Origin: Rhizobium johnstonii 3841 | GTDB lineage: Bacteria > Pseudomonadota > Alphaproteobacteria > Rhizobiales > Rhizobiaceae | Direction: 5' to 3' | Assembly (NCBI RefSeq): GCF_000009265.1 | Contig: NC_008378.1 | Span: forward strand, 682,001-746,000 | DNA length: 64,000 nt | Part shown: piece after piece, positions 1 to 9,237 of the stretch | Numbering within the stretch: position 1 is the first letter of the stretch | How the letters are laid out: each line of letters begins with the position of its first letter | Program-made: the position numbers and the translations under genes | Notes under the pieces: generated by a model | Database searches by the model: none | Told to the model about the DNA's origin: nothing | The model's input: the letters and a program-made list of their open reading frames with translations, nothing else

Positions 1-155
1 TCAGGTGCTGCCGGCGACGCACCGGCGAGAGGATCGGCACCGGCATCGTCCCTGGGTTCGCATGGGAGGACCGTATCCGGCTCAATCCTGAATTTATAAC
101 TGTTTAGAAATAAAACTAATTTTGATTGCGATTCGTGGGCAGTGTCCGCTTCCAT
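1..155 (-). CDS. N-terminal fragment of an unidentified gene cut by the window edge
   Basis: A leftward frame opens at ATG 155 and stays open for 51 codons to the left edge, beginning MEADTAHESQSKLVLFLNSY and continuing into an acidic, Pro/Ala-rich stretch. A perfect AGGAGG lies at 161-166, five bases before the ATG, which is the main reason for calling it a gene. No family is recognised from this fragment. It sits just downstream of, and in the same direction as, the SARP-type regulator. Confidence 0.45.
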   Translation of the reverse strand, partial: MEADTAHESQSKLVLFLNSYKFRIEPDTVLPCEPRDDAGADPLAGASPAAP

Positions 156-196
156 TGCAGCCTCCTTGCGCGATGATGTGAAGAATTGTCCGGGGC

Positions 197-1981
197 TCAG
201 CGCAGCTTGGCGCCGGCCTTGAGCAGGCCGTCGATCAAGATCTGGCCGCCGCCTGTGTCGAGCAGCGGATAGCCGCTGCCGCGGAAGTCGTTGATGGAGA
301 AGCCGCCCTCGACTGCCTCAAGACGCTGCAGGTAATGCCGCGCGCTGCCGAGATCGTTGGAATGGGCATGACTGGAGGCAAGATAGCGCAGCAGGCTGTT
401 GAAGTTCGGCCGTGCCCGCAAGGCTTCTTCGCCTGCAGTTATGGCTGCGGCATGATCGCCTGCAAGCGCTGCCGCGATGCATTTGGTCGTATCGAAGTAA
501 TATTTATGCGGGCTGTAGACGCCGAGCTCTTGTACCCAACGCGCCATCGCCACCGCCTTGTCGGGCTGGCCTGCATAGCAGTGCAGCATCGCGTAGAGGT
601 CCCAACCGAGCGGCAGGGCCGGATTCAGGCGGATCGATTTTTCGAACAGGTTGGCCGCATAGTCGTATTCGCCGAACAGGAACGAATGGACGTGGCCGAC
701 GAGCGCGAGCGACACGGAATTCTGCGGATCGAGTTCCAGCGCCTTGCGTGCATAGGCCTGGGCTTCCTCGATCAGATGCGCGTCCAGCGCGTTGAAACGT
801 TGGCCGACCTGGAAAGTCCGAATGAATGACAGCCAGGCAAAAGTCGATGATCGCGGCTGATACTGGATCTGTTCTTCCAGCCGCCGTTCCGCGTTATCGA
901 GGTCGTCGCGCGACAGCCGAAAAATCGCATTGACGGCGTCGATCAGGAGACCGTCTTGCGACAATCGGCTGTCGGTTGCCTGGATCTCCTGGAAATAGGC
1001 CAGCTGATCGACGGCCTGGCTGATCAGCGCAGCGGCGATGCCGAACTCGCCCCGCTCGAACTGCGTGCGGTTGATTGCCTGACTGCCCAGCCAATGAATA
1101 CGGTTGTTGATCAGGTGCTTCATCACCAGCTCGATCAGCACCATGTCACCATCAAACGTCAGGCGAAGCTGTAGGCATATGGGAAGGCTGATCTGCTGTT
1201 CGTTCTCTTCAATATGCGGCAAGGTGAAGGAGAGGTCGGTGACGCCAAAACCCAGCCCATCGATGATGGCTTTTGCAATGAGGTTCTGGAACCGTGTCGC
1301 AGCAATTTGTCCGCCCTCTCCGGCACCCACCACGATGGGGGACTGAAGAGCCATCATCCATTGCCAATCACCACCAACCCGCCGCCCATATGGGCCGCTG
1401 CTGGCGATGTCCACGGGTTTGCCTGTTCTCGACGTATCCGGGGCGCCTGTTAACGGCAGCAGGGCGGAATGTTTGGCGATATCGCGGCTCGGCTGCTGTC
1501 GCGGCTCGAAGACGTCGTGGACTTGTCCTTCATCGAGGCGGCGATACCAGTTTTGCCGTTCCAGCGCCAACCAGTCCTCGAATTCGGGATCGCGGATGTC
1601 GATGCCTTCGAGCAATTCGTCGGTGACTTGATCTGGAGACCGCTCCGTCCGAATCATCAGGTCGGTATCGAGCAGGAGTCGGTCCGTATCCAGCCAAACG
1701 GTATTCTTATCCGCAATCAAGAGATCACGTGCCGGTCCCAGACTCTTATGAATGTCCAAAAGCGCCTGGCGTAGACTGGCTGCCGCCTGGTCGTCGGAGC
1801 GATCGCTCCATAACTTGTCCCTAAGCCAGATTCTCGAGCGCGAGCCCCGGGTGGACAATGCAAGCATTGCCAGAAGAGCCTGTGCCTTTTTGGATTTCGG
1901 AGCAACCGACCGCCCCCCGGCGTCCACAAGGGCAAAAGGCCCGAGCAGGAACATCCGAAACGGATAGTGCTCCTTGTTCAT
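197..1981 (-). CDS. SARP/BTAD-type transcriptional regulator with C-terminal TPR repeats
   Basis: This is a probable DNA-binding regulator of about 594 residues. The first 90 residues from the chosen start form an OmpR-like winged helix (FRMFLLGPFALVDAGG, then KAQALLAMLAL). A BTAD-like linker follows (LLEGIDIRDPEFEDWLALER). The C-terminal half carries helical TPR-type repeats such as AYARKALELDPQN and LFEKSIRLNPALPLGWDLYA. No receiver domain or AAA ATPase is visible, so the signal is probably sensed through the central or TPR region. The frame extends upstream to ATG 2185, but homology begins near the ATG at 1981; the ribosome site there is weak, so the start is uncertain. No target genes can be assigned, although the catabolic cluster to its right is a candidate. 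Confidence 0.8.
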   Translation of the reverse strand: MNKEHYPFRMFLLGPFALVDAGGRSVAPKSKKAQALLAMLALSTRGSRSRIWLRDKLWSDRSDDQAAASLRQALLDIHKSLGPARDLLIADKNTVWLDTDRLLLDTDLMIRTERSPDQVTDELLEGIDIRDPEFEDWLALERQNWYRRLDEGQVHDVFEPRQQPSRDIAKHSALLPLTGAPDTSRTGKPVDIASSGPYGRRVGGDWQWMMALQSPIVVGAGEGGQIAATRFQNLIAKAIIDGLGFGVTDLSFTLPHIEENEQQISLPICLQLRLTFDGDMVLIELVMKHLINNRIHWLGSQAINRTQFERGEFGIAAALISQAVDQLAYFQEIQATDSRLSQDGLLIDAVNAIFRLSRDDLDNAERRLEEQIQYQPRSSTFAWLSFIRTFQVGQRFNALDAHLIEEAQAYARKALELDPQNSVSLALVGHVHSFLFGEYDYAANLFEKSIRLNPALPLGWDLYAMLHCYAGQPDKAVAMARWVQELGVYSPHKYYFDTTKCIAAALAGDHAAAITAGEEALRARPNFNSLLRYLASSHAHSNDLGSARHYLQRLEAVEGGFSINDFRGSGYPLLDTGGGQILIDGLLKAGAKLR

Positions 1982-2336
1982 GCGATCCACCGGCCCCGCC
2001 CCCGCTGCCTCCGATACGCTCGTTTGGCGGCCGGAAGATCTAGCATCCAGGGGCCAGTCTGCCACAACTTCGGCTCCTGACAAGCAACCGGGAAGGGAAA
2101 CCGGGATTGCGAAATGTAACTCTATGCTATGACGATGATCGAGCTGAAGCATAACCGGTTGAAATCCCTCTGCGTAACTTCGCAAACCGGCCGTAGCATC
2201 CTGCCGTCAAAGCAGCGTCAAAGAAATGTTGTTTGGGCACCGTAATTTTGCAGGCATCCGCCAAAGGCTGCGGAGTACTTAAAACGAAGTGTCGGAGTTG
2301 CTCCAGCAGGAGCATCGACAGTCGCTCCGATCATCC

Positions 2337-2371
2337 AGCGCCGGGATGATGTCCCGGCGCTCTTTTGTTTT
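2337..2371 (+). terminator. Intrinsic terminator-like hairpin, U-tract on the + strand
   Basis: A perfect 10-bp stem AGCGCCGGGA/TCCCGGCGCT (2337-2346 and 2352-2361) with loop TGATG is followed on the + strand by CTTTTGTTTT. It lies 18 bp past the gabD stop, so it probably terminates that leftward operon. However, the T-rich side is only on the + strand, which is the form expected for a rightward transcript, and no rightward gene is visible upstream. Confidence 0.65.
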
Positions 2372-2378
2372 CCTGTAG

Positions 2379-3836
2379 TCAGGCGAGCCCGCCGATGTGG
2401 AAGCTCTTCATTTCGAGATATTCCTCGATGCCGCACTGCGCGCCCTCGCGGCCAAGACCGGATTGTTTGACGCCGCCGAAGGGAGCGACCTCGGTCGAGA
2501 TCGCCCCTGTGTTCAGGCCGACCATCCCGAATTCGAGCGCTTCGGCGACACGCCAGGAGCGTTTCAGGCTCCCGGTGTAGAAATAGGCCGCAAGCCCGAA
2601 GGGCGTGGCGTTGGCAATGCGGATCGCCTCTTCCTCGTTGTCGAAACGGAAAAGCGGGGCAACAGGTCCGAAGGTCTCTTCGCTGGCGAGCTGCATCTCG
2701 GTCGTCGCACCGCCAAGCACCATCGGCACCGCATATTGATCGCCTTCAGGCATGAAACCTGCCGTGGCGAGGATCCTCGCTCCCTTTTCCACCGCATCGT
2801 CGACATGTCGCCTGATCTTCTCGATCGCCGCCTTGTTGATCATCGGCCCGATATCGGTGCCTGCATCCGTGCCGGCCCCGACCTTCATGGCCGATACGCG
2901 CGCGGAAAGTTTGGCGGCAAAGGCCTCGTAGACGCCGGACTGGACGAGAAGCCGGTTGGCGCAGACGCAGGTCTGCCCGCCATTGCGGAATTTCGAGGCG
3001 ATTGCGCCTTCCACGGCCAGATCGAGATCGGCATCGTCGAAGACGATGAAGGGCGCGTTGCCGCCGAGTTCGAGGCTGAGCCGCTTGACGCTGTCGGCCG
3101 CGCCGCGCATCAGCAGCGAGCCGACGCGGGTCGAGCCGGTGAAAGAGATCTTGCGCACGGTCTGGTTCGCCATCAGTTCGTCGCCGATGCCGGCCGGCAT
3201 GCCGGTGACGATATTGATCACCCCCTTCGGGATGCCGGCGCGCTCCGCCAATACACCGAGCGCCAGCGCCGAAAAGGGGGTCAGGTCCGATGGCTTGACG
3301 ACGACGGTGCAGCCTGCGGCGAGCGCCGGCCCGACCTTGCGGGTGATCATCGCATTCGGAAAATTCCACGGCGTGATGATCGCCGACACGCCGACAGGCT
3401 CCTTCAGAACGACGATCCGCCGGTCCGCCGTCGGCGAGGGAATGGTCGTTCCGCCGATGCGGCGCGCCTCCTCGGAAAACCATCTGATGAACGAGGCGCC
3501 ATAGCGGATTTCGCCGCGCGCTTCCGTCAGCGGCTTGCCCTGCTCCCTGGTGAGGATCAACGCCAGATCCTCGATATTGTCGAGCATCAGATCGTGCCAG
3601 GCTTCCAGCAATGCGCCGCGCTCGGCATTGGTCTTTGCGCGCCATGGACCAAAGGCCTTTTCCGCCGCCACGATTGCCGCCCTCGTATCGGCTCCGTCCA
3701 TGTCGGGTACCGTGCCCAGCACATGCTGGGTCGCCGGATCGATCACCTCGATCGTGTGCCCGGCCGCGGCCCCCCGCCATTCTCCGTCGATCAGTCCCTG
3801 CTGACGAAGCAGGCTGCTATCCCTCAATCCGTTCAT
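2379..3836 (-). CDS. gabD: NAD(P)-dependent succinate-semialdehyde dehydrogenase
   Basis: The 485-residue protein is a full-length aldehyde dehydrogenase of the GabD type, which oxidises succinate semialdehyde to succinate in the cytoplasm. Visible motifs are PWNFP near residue 157, the general-base glutamate E256 in SLELGGNAP, and the catalytic cysteine C290 in GGQTCVCANRL. A longer start at 3848 is possible, but GGAGA lies six bases before the ATG at 3836, so that start is preferred. It is the last gene of a leftward cluster, 15 bp after the upstream dehydrogenase gene. Related semialdehydes could also be substrates given this context. Confidence 0.9.
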   Translation of the reverse strand: MNGLRDSSLLRQQGLIDGEWRGAAAGHTIEVIDPATQHVLGTVPDMDGADTRAAIVAAEKAFGPWRAKTNAERGALLEAWHDLMLDNIEDLALILTREQGKPLTEARGEIRYGASFIRWFSEEARRIGGTTIPSPTADRRIVVLKEPVGVSAIITPWNFPNAMITRKVGPALAAGCTVVVKPSDLTPFSALALGVLAERAGIPKGVINIVTGMPAGIGDELMANQTVRKISFTGSTRVGSLLMRGAADSVKRLSLELGGNAPFIVFDDADLDLAVEGAIASKFRNGGQTCVCANRLLVQSGVYEAFAAKLSARVSAMKVGAGTDAGTDIGPMINKAAIEKIRRHVDDAVEKGARILATAGFMPEGDQYAVPMVLGGATTEMQLASEETFGPVAPLFRFDNEEEAIRIANATPFGLAAYFYTGSLKRSWRVAEALEFGMVGLNTGAISTEVAPFGGVKQSGLGREGAQCGIEEYLEMKSFHIGGLA

Positions 3837-3851
3837 TCTGTTCTCCATTGA

Positions 3852-4895
3852 TCAGCCGAGTGCCGAAAGCACCGATGCCGTGATCGCGTCGGTCTTGTCC
3901 TTGCCGGGAATCGAGCCGATGCCGCGTGCCGTCGTCGCCTCGATTGATGCCATCACCCTTGCTGCGGCAGCCGGTTCTCCGAGATGCTCCAGCATCATTG
4001 CGCCCGACCAGATGGCGGCGATCGGATTGGCGATGCCGAGATCAGCGATATCGGGCGCCGAGCCGTGGACCGGTTCGAACATCGATGGCGCCGAGCGATC
4101 GGGATTGATATTGGCGGAGGCGGCAAAGCCGAGCCCGCCCTGGATGGCGGCGCCGAGGTCGGTCAGGATGTCGCCGAACAGGTTGGAGGCGACCACGACG
4201 TCGAGACTATCAGGCGCCATGACCATGCGGGCGGCCATGGCGTCGATATGGTAGCTGGTCACCTCGACATCTGGATATTCCGCAGAAAGCCTCTGGGTGA
4301 TTTCGTCCCAGAAGACCATCGAATATTTCTGGGCGTTGGACTTCGTCACCGAGGCAAGCTTGCCGCGTCGCGCACGCGCCTGCTCGAAGCCGAAACGCAG
4401 GATGCGCTCGACCCCCTTGCGGGTGAAGATCGAGGTCTCGACGGCCACCTCATTATCGGTGCCCTGGTGGACGCGGCCACCGGCGCCGGAATATTCGCCC
4501 TCGGTATTTTCACGGATGCAGAGGATGTTGAAGCCATCGGACCGCAACGGCCCTTGCACACCCGGCAGCAGCCGGTGCGGGCGGATATTGGCATATTGCA
4601 CGAAAGCCTTGCGGATCGGCAGCAGAAGCCCATGCAGCGACACGGAATCCGGCACTTTGCGAGGCCAGCCGACGGCGCCGAGCAGGATGGCGTCGAAGGA
4701 TCTGAGTATTTCGATGCCGTCGGCGGGCATCATGCTGCCGTTCTCCAGATAGTAATCGCAGGACCAGGGATAGCTGGTTGCGTCAAGAGAAAATCCGTTC
4801 AGGCGAGCTGCCTTTTCGAGTACGGCCCAGGCGGCTGCCGTCACGTCGCGGCCGATGCCGTCTCCGGGCAGAAGGGCGATTTTGTAGGTTTTCAT
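3852..4895 (-). CDS. ttuC: Tartrate/D-malate-type dehydrogenase (isopropylmalate dehydrogenase superfamily)
   Basis: The 347-residue protein belongs to the decarboxylating beta-hydroxyacid dehydrogenase family. LLPGDGIGRDV starts the nucleotide-binding fold, ENTEGEYSG (129-137) is the NAD-binding signature, and the metal-binding aspartates are D218 in YHIDAM and D242/D246 in NLFGDILTDL. The early WSCDYYLENG segment resembles tartrate/D-malate dehydrogenases more than LeuB. The expected reaction is NAD- and Mn-dependent oxidation, with or without decarboxylation, of a hydroxy-dicarboxylate. It lies between gabD and another aldehyde dehydrogenase in one cluster with short gaps, so the physiological substrate may be a pathway-specific hydroxy acid. 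Confidence 0.82.
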   Translation of the reverse strand: MKTYKIALLPGDGIGRDVTAAAWAVLEKAARLNGFSLDATSYPWSCDYYLENGSMMPADGIEILRSFDAILLGAVGWPRKVPDSVSLHGLLLPIRKAFVQYANIRPHRLLPGVQGPLRSDGFNILCIRENTEGEYSGAGGRVHQGTDNEVAVETSIFTRKGVERILRFGFEQARARRGKLASVTKSNAQKYSMVFWDEITQRLSAEYPDVEVTSYHIDAMAARMVMAPDSLDVVVASNLFGDILTDLGAAIQGGLGFAASANINPDRSAPSMFEPVHGSAPDIADLGIANPIAAIWSGAMMLEHLGEPAAAARVMASIEATTARGIGSIPGKDKTDAITASVLSALG

Positions 4896-4904
4896 CGCAG
4901 ATCC

Positions 4905-6368
4905 TCACAGGCTGATGAGCACACTCTTGCTCTTGCGGTTGGCGAGATAGGCGTCGCGGCCGAGATCCTTGCCGATGCCGGACTGCTTGTAGCCGCCGGT
5001 CGGCAGGATATGGTCGCGTGAGCGGCCGTAGCGGTTGACCCAGACGGTTCCGGCCTGCAGGCGGCGCGTCACGCGGATGGCACGCGAGAGATCGCGGGTG
5101 AAGAGGCCGGCGGCAAGCCCGTAGGCCGGATGGTCGGCGAGGCTCAGCGCCTCCTCCTCGTCCACGAAGGTCTGAATGGTCAGCACCGGTCCGAAGATCT
5201 CCTCGAGAACCGCCGGCGATCTTGCCGTCACGCCCGAAATCAGGGTCGGTGCGTAGAAATAACCTTCGCGGTCGAGCCGGCGGCCGCCGGTGAGGCACTC
5301 CGCACCGCCGTCGATCGCGGCACGGATGATACCGTCCATGCGGGCGATCTGGCGTTCGGAGATGACGGGCGAATAGTCGGTCGCCTCATCCCAGGTGGGG
5401 CCGGGGCGGATGGCCGCCAGCCTCTCGATAAGTGCGGCTGCGAGCGCTTCCGCCACCTTCGCCTCGACGATGAGGCGGGATCCGCAAACGCAGGCCTGAC
5501 CGGCGTTGGAGAGAATGCTGCCGGCAATTGCTGCCGCCGCAAGCTTAAGATCGGCATCGGCGAAGACCAGTTGCGGGCTCTTGCCGCCGAGTTCGAGCGT
5601 CATCGGCTTCACGCCGGTGCGGGCGATGTTGGTCATGATCGCCGCGCCGGCCGCGGTCGAGCCGGTGAAACTGACCTTGGAGATGCCGGGATGTCCGGTG
5701 ATCGCATTTCCCGTGGTCGGGCCGTCGCCGAGCACGATGTTGACGAGACCGGCCGGCAGGCCGGCCCGCACCGAAAGTTCGGCGAGATAGAGCGTCGAAA
5801 ACGGCGTCATTTCCGATGGCTTCAGCACCACCGCATTGCCTGCCGCCAGCGCCGGACCGAGCTTCCAGCCGGCCATGGACAAGGGAAAATTCCAGGGTGT
5901 GATGGCGCCGACGACGCCATAAGGTTCCGTCATGATCATCCCGAAGTTCGCATCGTCGGTCGGGACGAGGTCGCCGCCTTCCTTGTCAGCGAATTCGGCA
6001 AAGAAGCGGATTTGCTCAGCGGTGACGGCGATATCGCCGGCGACGAGATGACCGACGGGCCGTGTCGAGGAGAGCGCTTCGAGCCTGGCGAGGGTTTCCG
6101 CCTCGGCTTCGATCAGGTCCGCCCAGCGCTGCAGCGCCACGGTGCGCTCGCGCGGCCGCACACCACCCCAATTGCTTGTCTTCAACGCTTCCCTGGCGGT
6201 TTCGACGGCGTGATCGACAAGGGCCTCGTCGGCCAGCGGGCAGCCGGCATAGGCCTTGCCGTCGGATGGACGGTGCATGTCGATGACGGCTTCGGCCGGA
6301 ACCAGCCGGCCGCCGATGAAATGTCCGACGGGCAGGGAAATCGTGTTCGGATCGAAGCTGAGTGTCAT
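4905..6368 (-). CDS. Aldehyde dehydrogenase family protein
   Basis: This full-length 487-residue NAD(P)-dependent aldehyde dehydrogenase has TPWNFP near 158-162, the glutamate E259 in TLELGGKSP and the nucleophile C293 in NAGQACVCGSR. It differs clearly from the GabD encoded downstream, so the cluster carries two non-redundant aldehyde oxidation steps. It ends 9 bp before the ttuC-type gene, consistent with co-transcription. The substrate cannot be named; betaine-aldehyde-like and aminoaldehyde dehydrogenases are the closest look-alikes. Confidence 0.85.
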   Translation of the reverse strand: MTLSFDPNTISLPVGHFIGGRLVPAEAVIDMHRPSDGKAYAGCPLADEALVDHAVETAREALKTSNWGGVRPRERTVALQRWADLIEAEAETLARLEALSSTRPVGHLVAGDIAVTAEQIRFFAEFADKEGGDLVPTDDANFGMIMTEPYGVVGAITPWNFPLSMAGWKLGPALAAGNAVVLKPSEMTPFSTLYLAELSVRAGLPAGLVNIVLGDGPTTGNAITGHPGISKVSFTGSTAAGAAIMTNIARTGVKPMTLELGGKSPQLVFADADLKLAAAAIAGSILSNAGQACVCGSRLIVEAKVAEALAAALIERLAAIRPGPTWDEATDYSPVISERQIARMDGIIRAAIDGGAECLTGGRRLDREGYFYAPTLISGVTARSPAVLEEIFGPVLTIQTFVDEEEALSLADHPAYGLAAGLFTRDLSRAIRVTRRLQAGTVWVNRYGRSRDHILPTGGYKQSGIGKDLGRDAYLANRKSKSVLISL

Positions 6369-6491
6369 CGCATGTCCTCGGGATGGGCTGAGACAAGCCT
6401 AACCGGGGAACCCGAGCAGCATGCGTCGACCGGCGATGCCGCAGCGGCGAAAAATTGCGTTTTCGCCGCCGCCACAGTCAAATCTACGGCG

Positions 6492-6845
6492 TCACGTCAC
6501 GGTCACGTAGATCTTGCGTACCGTCTCGATCGTCTTCCAGACGCCAACGAAGCCCGGCTTCATGACGAAGCTGTCGCCGGCCTTGTAGACCACCGGTTCG
6601 CCACCTTCCGGCGTGAGTTCGATCAGGCCGGAAAGGATATGGCAGAACTCGAACGTCTCACCCTTGATCGAGCGCGTCTCGCCGGGTGTCGCTTCCCACA
6701 CGCCGCTATGAACCGTCTCGCCGCGGGCAACGTCCTGCGCCCAGGTTTTGAAGGCCGGATTGCCCGAGATCAGCCGTTCGGGGAGGGGGCCGGACTCGCG
6801 CGGCGCGAAGGTCGGGTTGGTGTCGATCGTCTTGAGGAGGGACAT
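6492..6845 (-). CDS. Small cupin-domain protein
   Basis: The 117-residue protein is a single cupin barrel of the cupin_3/DUF861 type. Typical features are the second strand block EATPGETRS, the central FCHILSGLIELTPEGG and the closing YKAGDSFVMKPGFVGVW. Such proteins are usually enzymes or ligand-binding accessories in amine, sugar-acid or ureide catabolism. A complete metal-binding histidine set is not obvious, so enzymatic activity is uncertain. It is in the same direction as the dehydrogenases, with a 123-bp gap to the next gene and 26 bp from ghrA upstream. Confidence 0.72.
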   Translation of the reverse strand: MSLLKTIDTNPTFAPRESGPLPERLISGNPAFKTWAQDVARGETVHSGVWEATPGETRSIKGETFEFCHILSGLIELTPEGGEPVVYKAGDSFVMKPGFVGVWKTIETVRKIYVTVT

Positions 6846-6871
6846 GATTTTGCTTTTCCTAGGTTGAGAAC

Positions 6872-7795
6872 TCAGTAGCCGCGGTTGCGATCGACCAGGC
6901 CGATCGGATCGACGCCGGCCTGGTGCCGCTTGATGTTGGCGATGACGGCCGCCGCGGCGGTTTCAGGCTGGGTGACGCTCGCAATGTGCGGCGTCAGCAG
7001 GATCTTCGGATGGTTCCAGAAGGCGTGGTCCGCAGGCAGCGGCTCCGGATCGGTGACGTCGACGACGGCGCCGGAGAGATGCCCGGCGTCGAGCGCGTCA
7101 ATGAGCGCCTGATGATCGAGTTGAGCGCCTCGGCCGACATGGACGAGCGTGGCGCCGGCCGGCAGTCCGGCAAAAAGCTCGGCATTCAGGAAGCCGCGCG
7201 TCTCGCCCGTCAGCGGCAGCAGGCAGACGAGAATGTCGGTGGTTGCAAGCAGAGTATCGAGGCCGTCGCGGCCGCTCAGGCATCGGACGCCGTCGATTTC
7301 GCGCGGGCTGCGGCTCCAGCCCGAAAGCGGAAAGCCGAAGGGCTGCAACCGCTCGAGCACGGCGCTTCCAAGCATGCCGAGGCCGAGCACGCCGATGCGG
7401 CGTTCCGAGGCCTGCCTAGGAGCGATCGTCTGCCAGGTCCGGCGCCGCTGCTGGTCGAGATAGGCCGGCAGGTCGCGATGCAGCGCAAGGACTGCCAGCG
7501 TCACATATTCCTGCATCATCCTGATGATGCCGTCCTCGACCATGCGCACCACCTTCACCGACGCCGGCACCGCATCGATACGGAGCTGGTCGATGCCGGC
7601 GCCGATCGAAAACAGGATTTGGAGATTGCGATAGCGTGCGAGATCCTGCGGCACGGTCCAGGTGATCAGGTAGCGCACGGCGTCCCGTTCGACCGACTTG
7701 GGATCCATGGAGAAGGCAATGTCGGGCAGTTCGCGCGCGAAGGCTTCGGCGAATATGGCGCCGCGCTTCACATCGGAATTGAAGAGAAAGGTCAT
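6872..7795 (-). CDS. ghrA: Glyoxylate/hydroxypyruvate reductase A (D-2-hydroxyacid dehydrogenase)
   Basis: The 307-residue protein has the compact GhrA layout of the D-2-hydroxyacid dehydrogenase family. The Rossmann motif GLGMLG is at 138-143, followed by the catalytic triad R222 (VGRGAQLD), E251 (DPEPLP) and H270 (TPHIAS). The expected reaction is NAD(P)H-dependent reduction of glyoxylate or hydroxypyruvate. It is 24 bp downstream of the deacylase gene, so it probably belongs to the same transcript and may handle a two- or three-carbon keto acid released in the pathway. Confidence 0.85.
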   Translation of the reverse strand: MTFLFNSDVKRGAIFAEAFARELPDIAFSMDPKSVERDAVRYLITWTVPQDLARYRNLQILFSIGAGIDQLRIDAVPASVKVVRMVEDGIIRMMQEYVTLAVLALHRDLPAYLDQQRRRTWQTIAPRQASERRIGVLGLGMLGSAVLERLQPFGFPLSGWSRSPREIDGVRCLSGRDGLDTLLATTDILVCLLPLTGETRGFLNAELFAGLPAGATLVHVGRGAQLDHQALIDALDAGHLSGAVVDVTDPEPLPADHAFWNHPKILLTPHIASVTQPETAAAAVIANIKRHQAGVDPIGLVDRNRGY

Positions 7796-7819
7796 GGCGT
7801 CGGTTCCTCGATCATGTCA

Positions 7820-8941
7820 TCAGGCGCAACGGCGGCCGAGTGCCTCGATCATCGCCTGGCAGGCGAGCAGTTCGCCGGCGAGGATGAATTCGTCCGGCTT
7901 GTGGGCGCGGCCGATGTCGCCGGGTCCGCAGATGATTGCATCGATGCCTGCGCGCTGAAAAAGCCCGGCCTCGGTGCCATAGCTGACGGCGGCGAGCGGC
8001 TCGAGACCGGTCAGTTCGCGGAGCAGAGTTGCAAGAGGCGCATCGGCGGCAAGCGAAAGTGCCGGATAGGCGCTGAGTTCGCGCCATTCCACCTGAAAGC
8101 CAAGCTGCGATAGTCCCTCGGCCGCTGCCCGGAGCGGCGCCAGAAGCGTGATCGGATCGACGCCGGAAATAGCCCGCGCTTCGAACTCGGCCTCGCAGGT
8201 GTCGGGAATGATGTTGACCGCCTGGCCGCCCTTCAGCGTGCCGACCTGAAGGGAGGAGTAGGGCGGTTCGAAAACATGCTCGAAAGGGCCGCGCGTGAGC
8301 CGTTCGGCTTCGGCGCGAGCGCAAGCCAGGACGTCGGTAATGGCATGGATTGCGTTCAGTCCCTGGTCCGGGCGCGAGGAGTGGCCGGACCGGCCCTTGA
8401 CCGTCAGCCGGGCCGCGGCCTTGCCTTTGTGGGCGCGGATCGCCCGCATGCCGCTCGGCTCGCCGATGATCGCGCCAAGCGGAGTTGCGCAGAGCTCCGG
8501 CAGGCGGGCGATCATGTGCGGCACGCCGCGGCAGCCGGCTTCCTCGTCATAGGAAAAGGCAAGGTGGACGGGGCGGCGAAGCGGTGTTTCCGCCAGCACT
8601 GGGACGGCGGCGAGAACGGCGGCCAGGAAACCCTTCATGTCGGTGGCGCCGCGACCGTAGAGGCGGTCCGCTTCGGCGCGCAGCCGAAACGGATCGCTGG
8701 TCCAGCCGCCTTCGGCGGCGGGGACCACGTCCATATGGCCTGAGAGGATATAGCCCGGCTCCCCCTTCGGGCCGATCGTGGCGAAGAGGTTCGACCGGTC
8801 GCCCTCCGGGCCGGGGAGCTCCGTCACGACGGCGCCGTGGCTTTGCAGATAGTGCCGAATCCATGCGACGATCTCGCGGTTCGGCGTGCCGACGACGGAG
8901 GGGAAGCCGACGAGCCTTTCGAGAATTTCAATGGCCTGCAT
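7820..8941 (-). CDS. argE: ArgE-type acetylornithine deacetylase / M20 metallopeptidase
   Basis: The 373-residue M20 di-zinc hydrolase has the metal ligands H69 and catalytic D71 in SGHMDVVP, bridging D101 in GATDMKG and the general base in DEEAGCRG (133-134). ArgE enzymes remove the acetyl group from N-acetylornithine, and family members also act on other N-acyl amino acids. The ATG at 8941 is preferred over 8959 because GAGG lies six bases before it. It is the first gene of the leftward catabolic cluster, so a role in releasing an acylated amino acid for degradation is more likely than arginine biosynthesis. Confidence 0.8.
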   Translation of the reverse strand: MQAIEILERLVGFPSVVGTPNREIVAWIRHYLQSHGAVVTELPGPEGDRSNLFATIGPKGEPGYILSGHMDVVPAAEGGWTSDPFRLRAEADRLYGRGATDMKGFLAAVLAAVPVLAETPLRRPVHLAFSYDEEAGCRGVPHMIARLPELCATPLGAIIGEPSGMRAIRAHKGKAAARLTVKGRSGHSSRPDQGLNAIHAITDVLACARAEAERLTRGPFEHVFEPPYSSLQVGTLKGGQAVNIIPDTCEAEFEARAISGVDPITLLAPLRAAAEGLSQLGFQVEWRELSAYPALSLAADAPLATLLRELTGLEPLAAVSYGTEAGLFQRAGIDAIICGPGDIGRAHKPDEFILAGELLACQAMIEALGRRCA

Positions 8942-9237
8942 CTCCGACCTCACAAGCATGCCCTGCCGCCGACGGAAACGACAATTCGGCCCAGCGAGAT
9001 GTTAGAGGTGTTTGCAACTGGGCTGAGGGAGGTGACATTTCCGGGCTCTCACAGTGAATGGCGACTCCGGGCCGCTGGATCTGTCAATGAGTCTAGAGGG
9101 AGGCGCAGGCGTTACTTGCCGAAAGCGCATCGGGATTTGGTCGATTGTTGTGTTTGCGCAGGCTTCACCAGTGAATTGTATCGAACGATCTGTTCTAATC
9201 TGGACGGAGAAGTTTCCGGGCGCAGACTTGGCCAAAA
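8942..9237. promoter_or_regulatory. Divergent intergenic region between argE-type and GNAT genes
   Basis: These 296 bp separate two divergent transcription units and must hold the promoter of the catabolic cluster and of the GNAT gene. No strong sigma-70 pair or clear operator palindrome was found by eye, and no convincing small gene lies here. Confidence 0.5.

Noticed and set aside
5130..6878. Rightward 582-codon open frame
   Set aside because: It lies antisense to a clear aldehyde dehydrogenase and cupin gene; high-GC codon bias keeps the opposite strand open, and the translation has no domain pattern.
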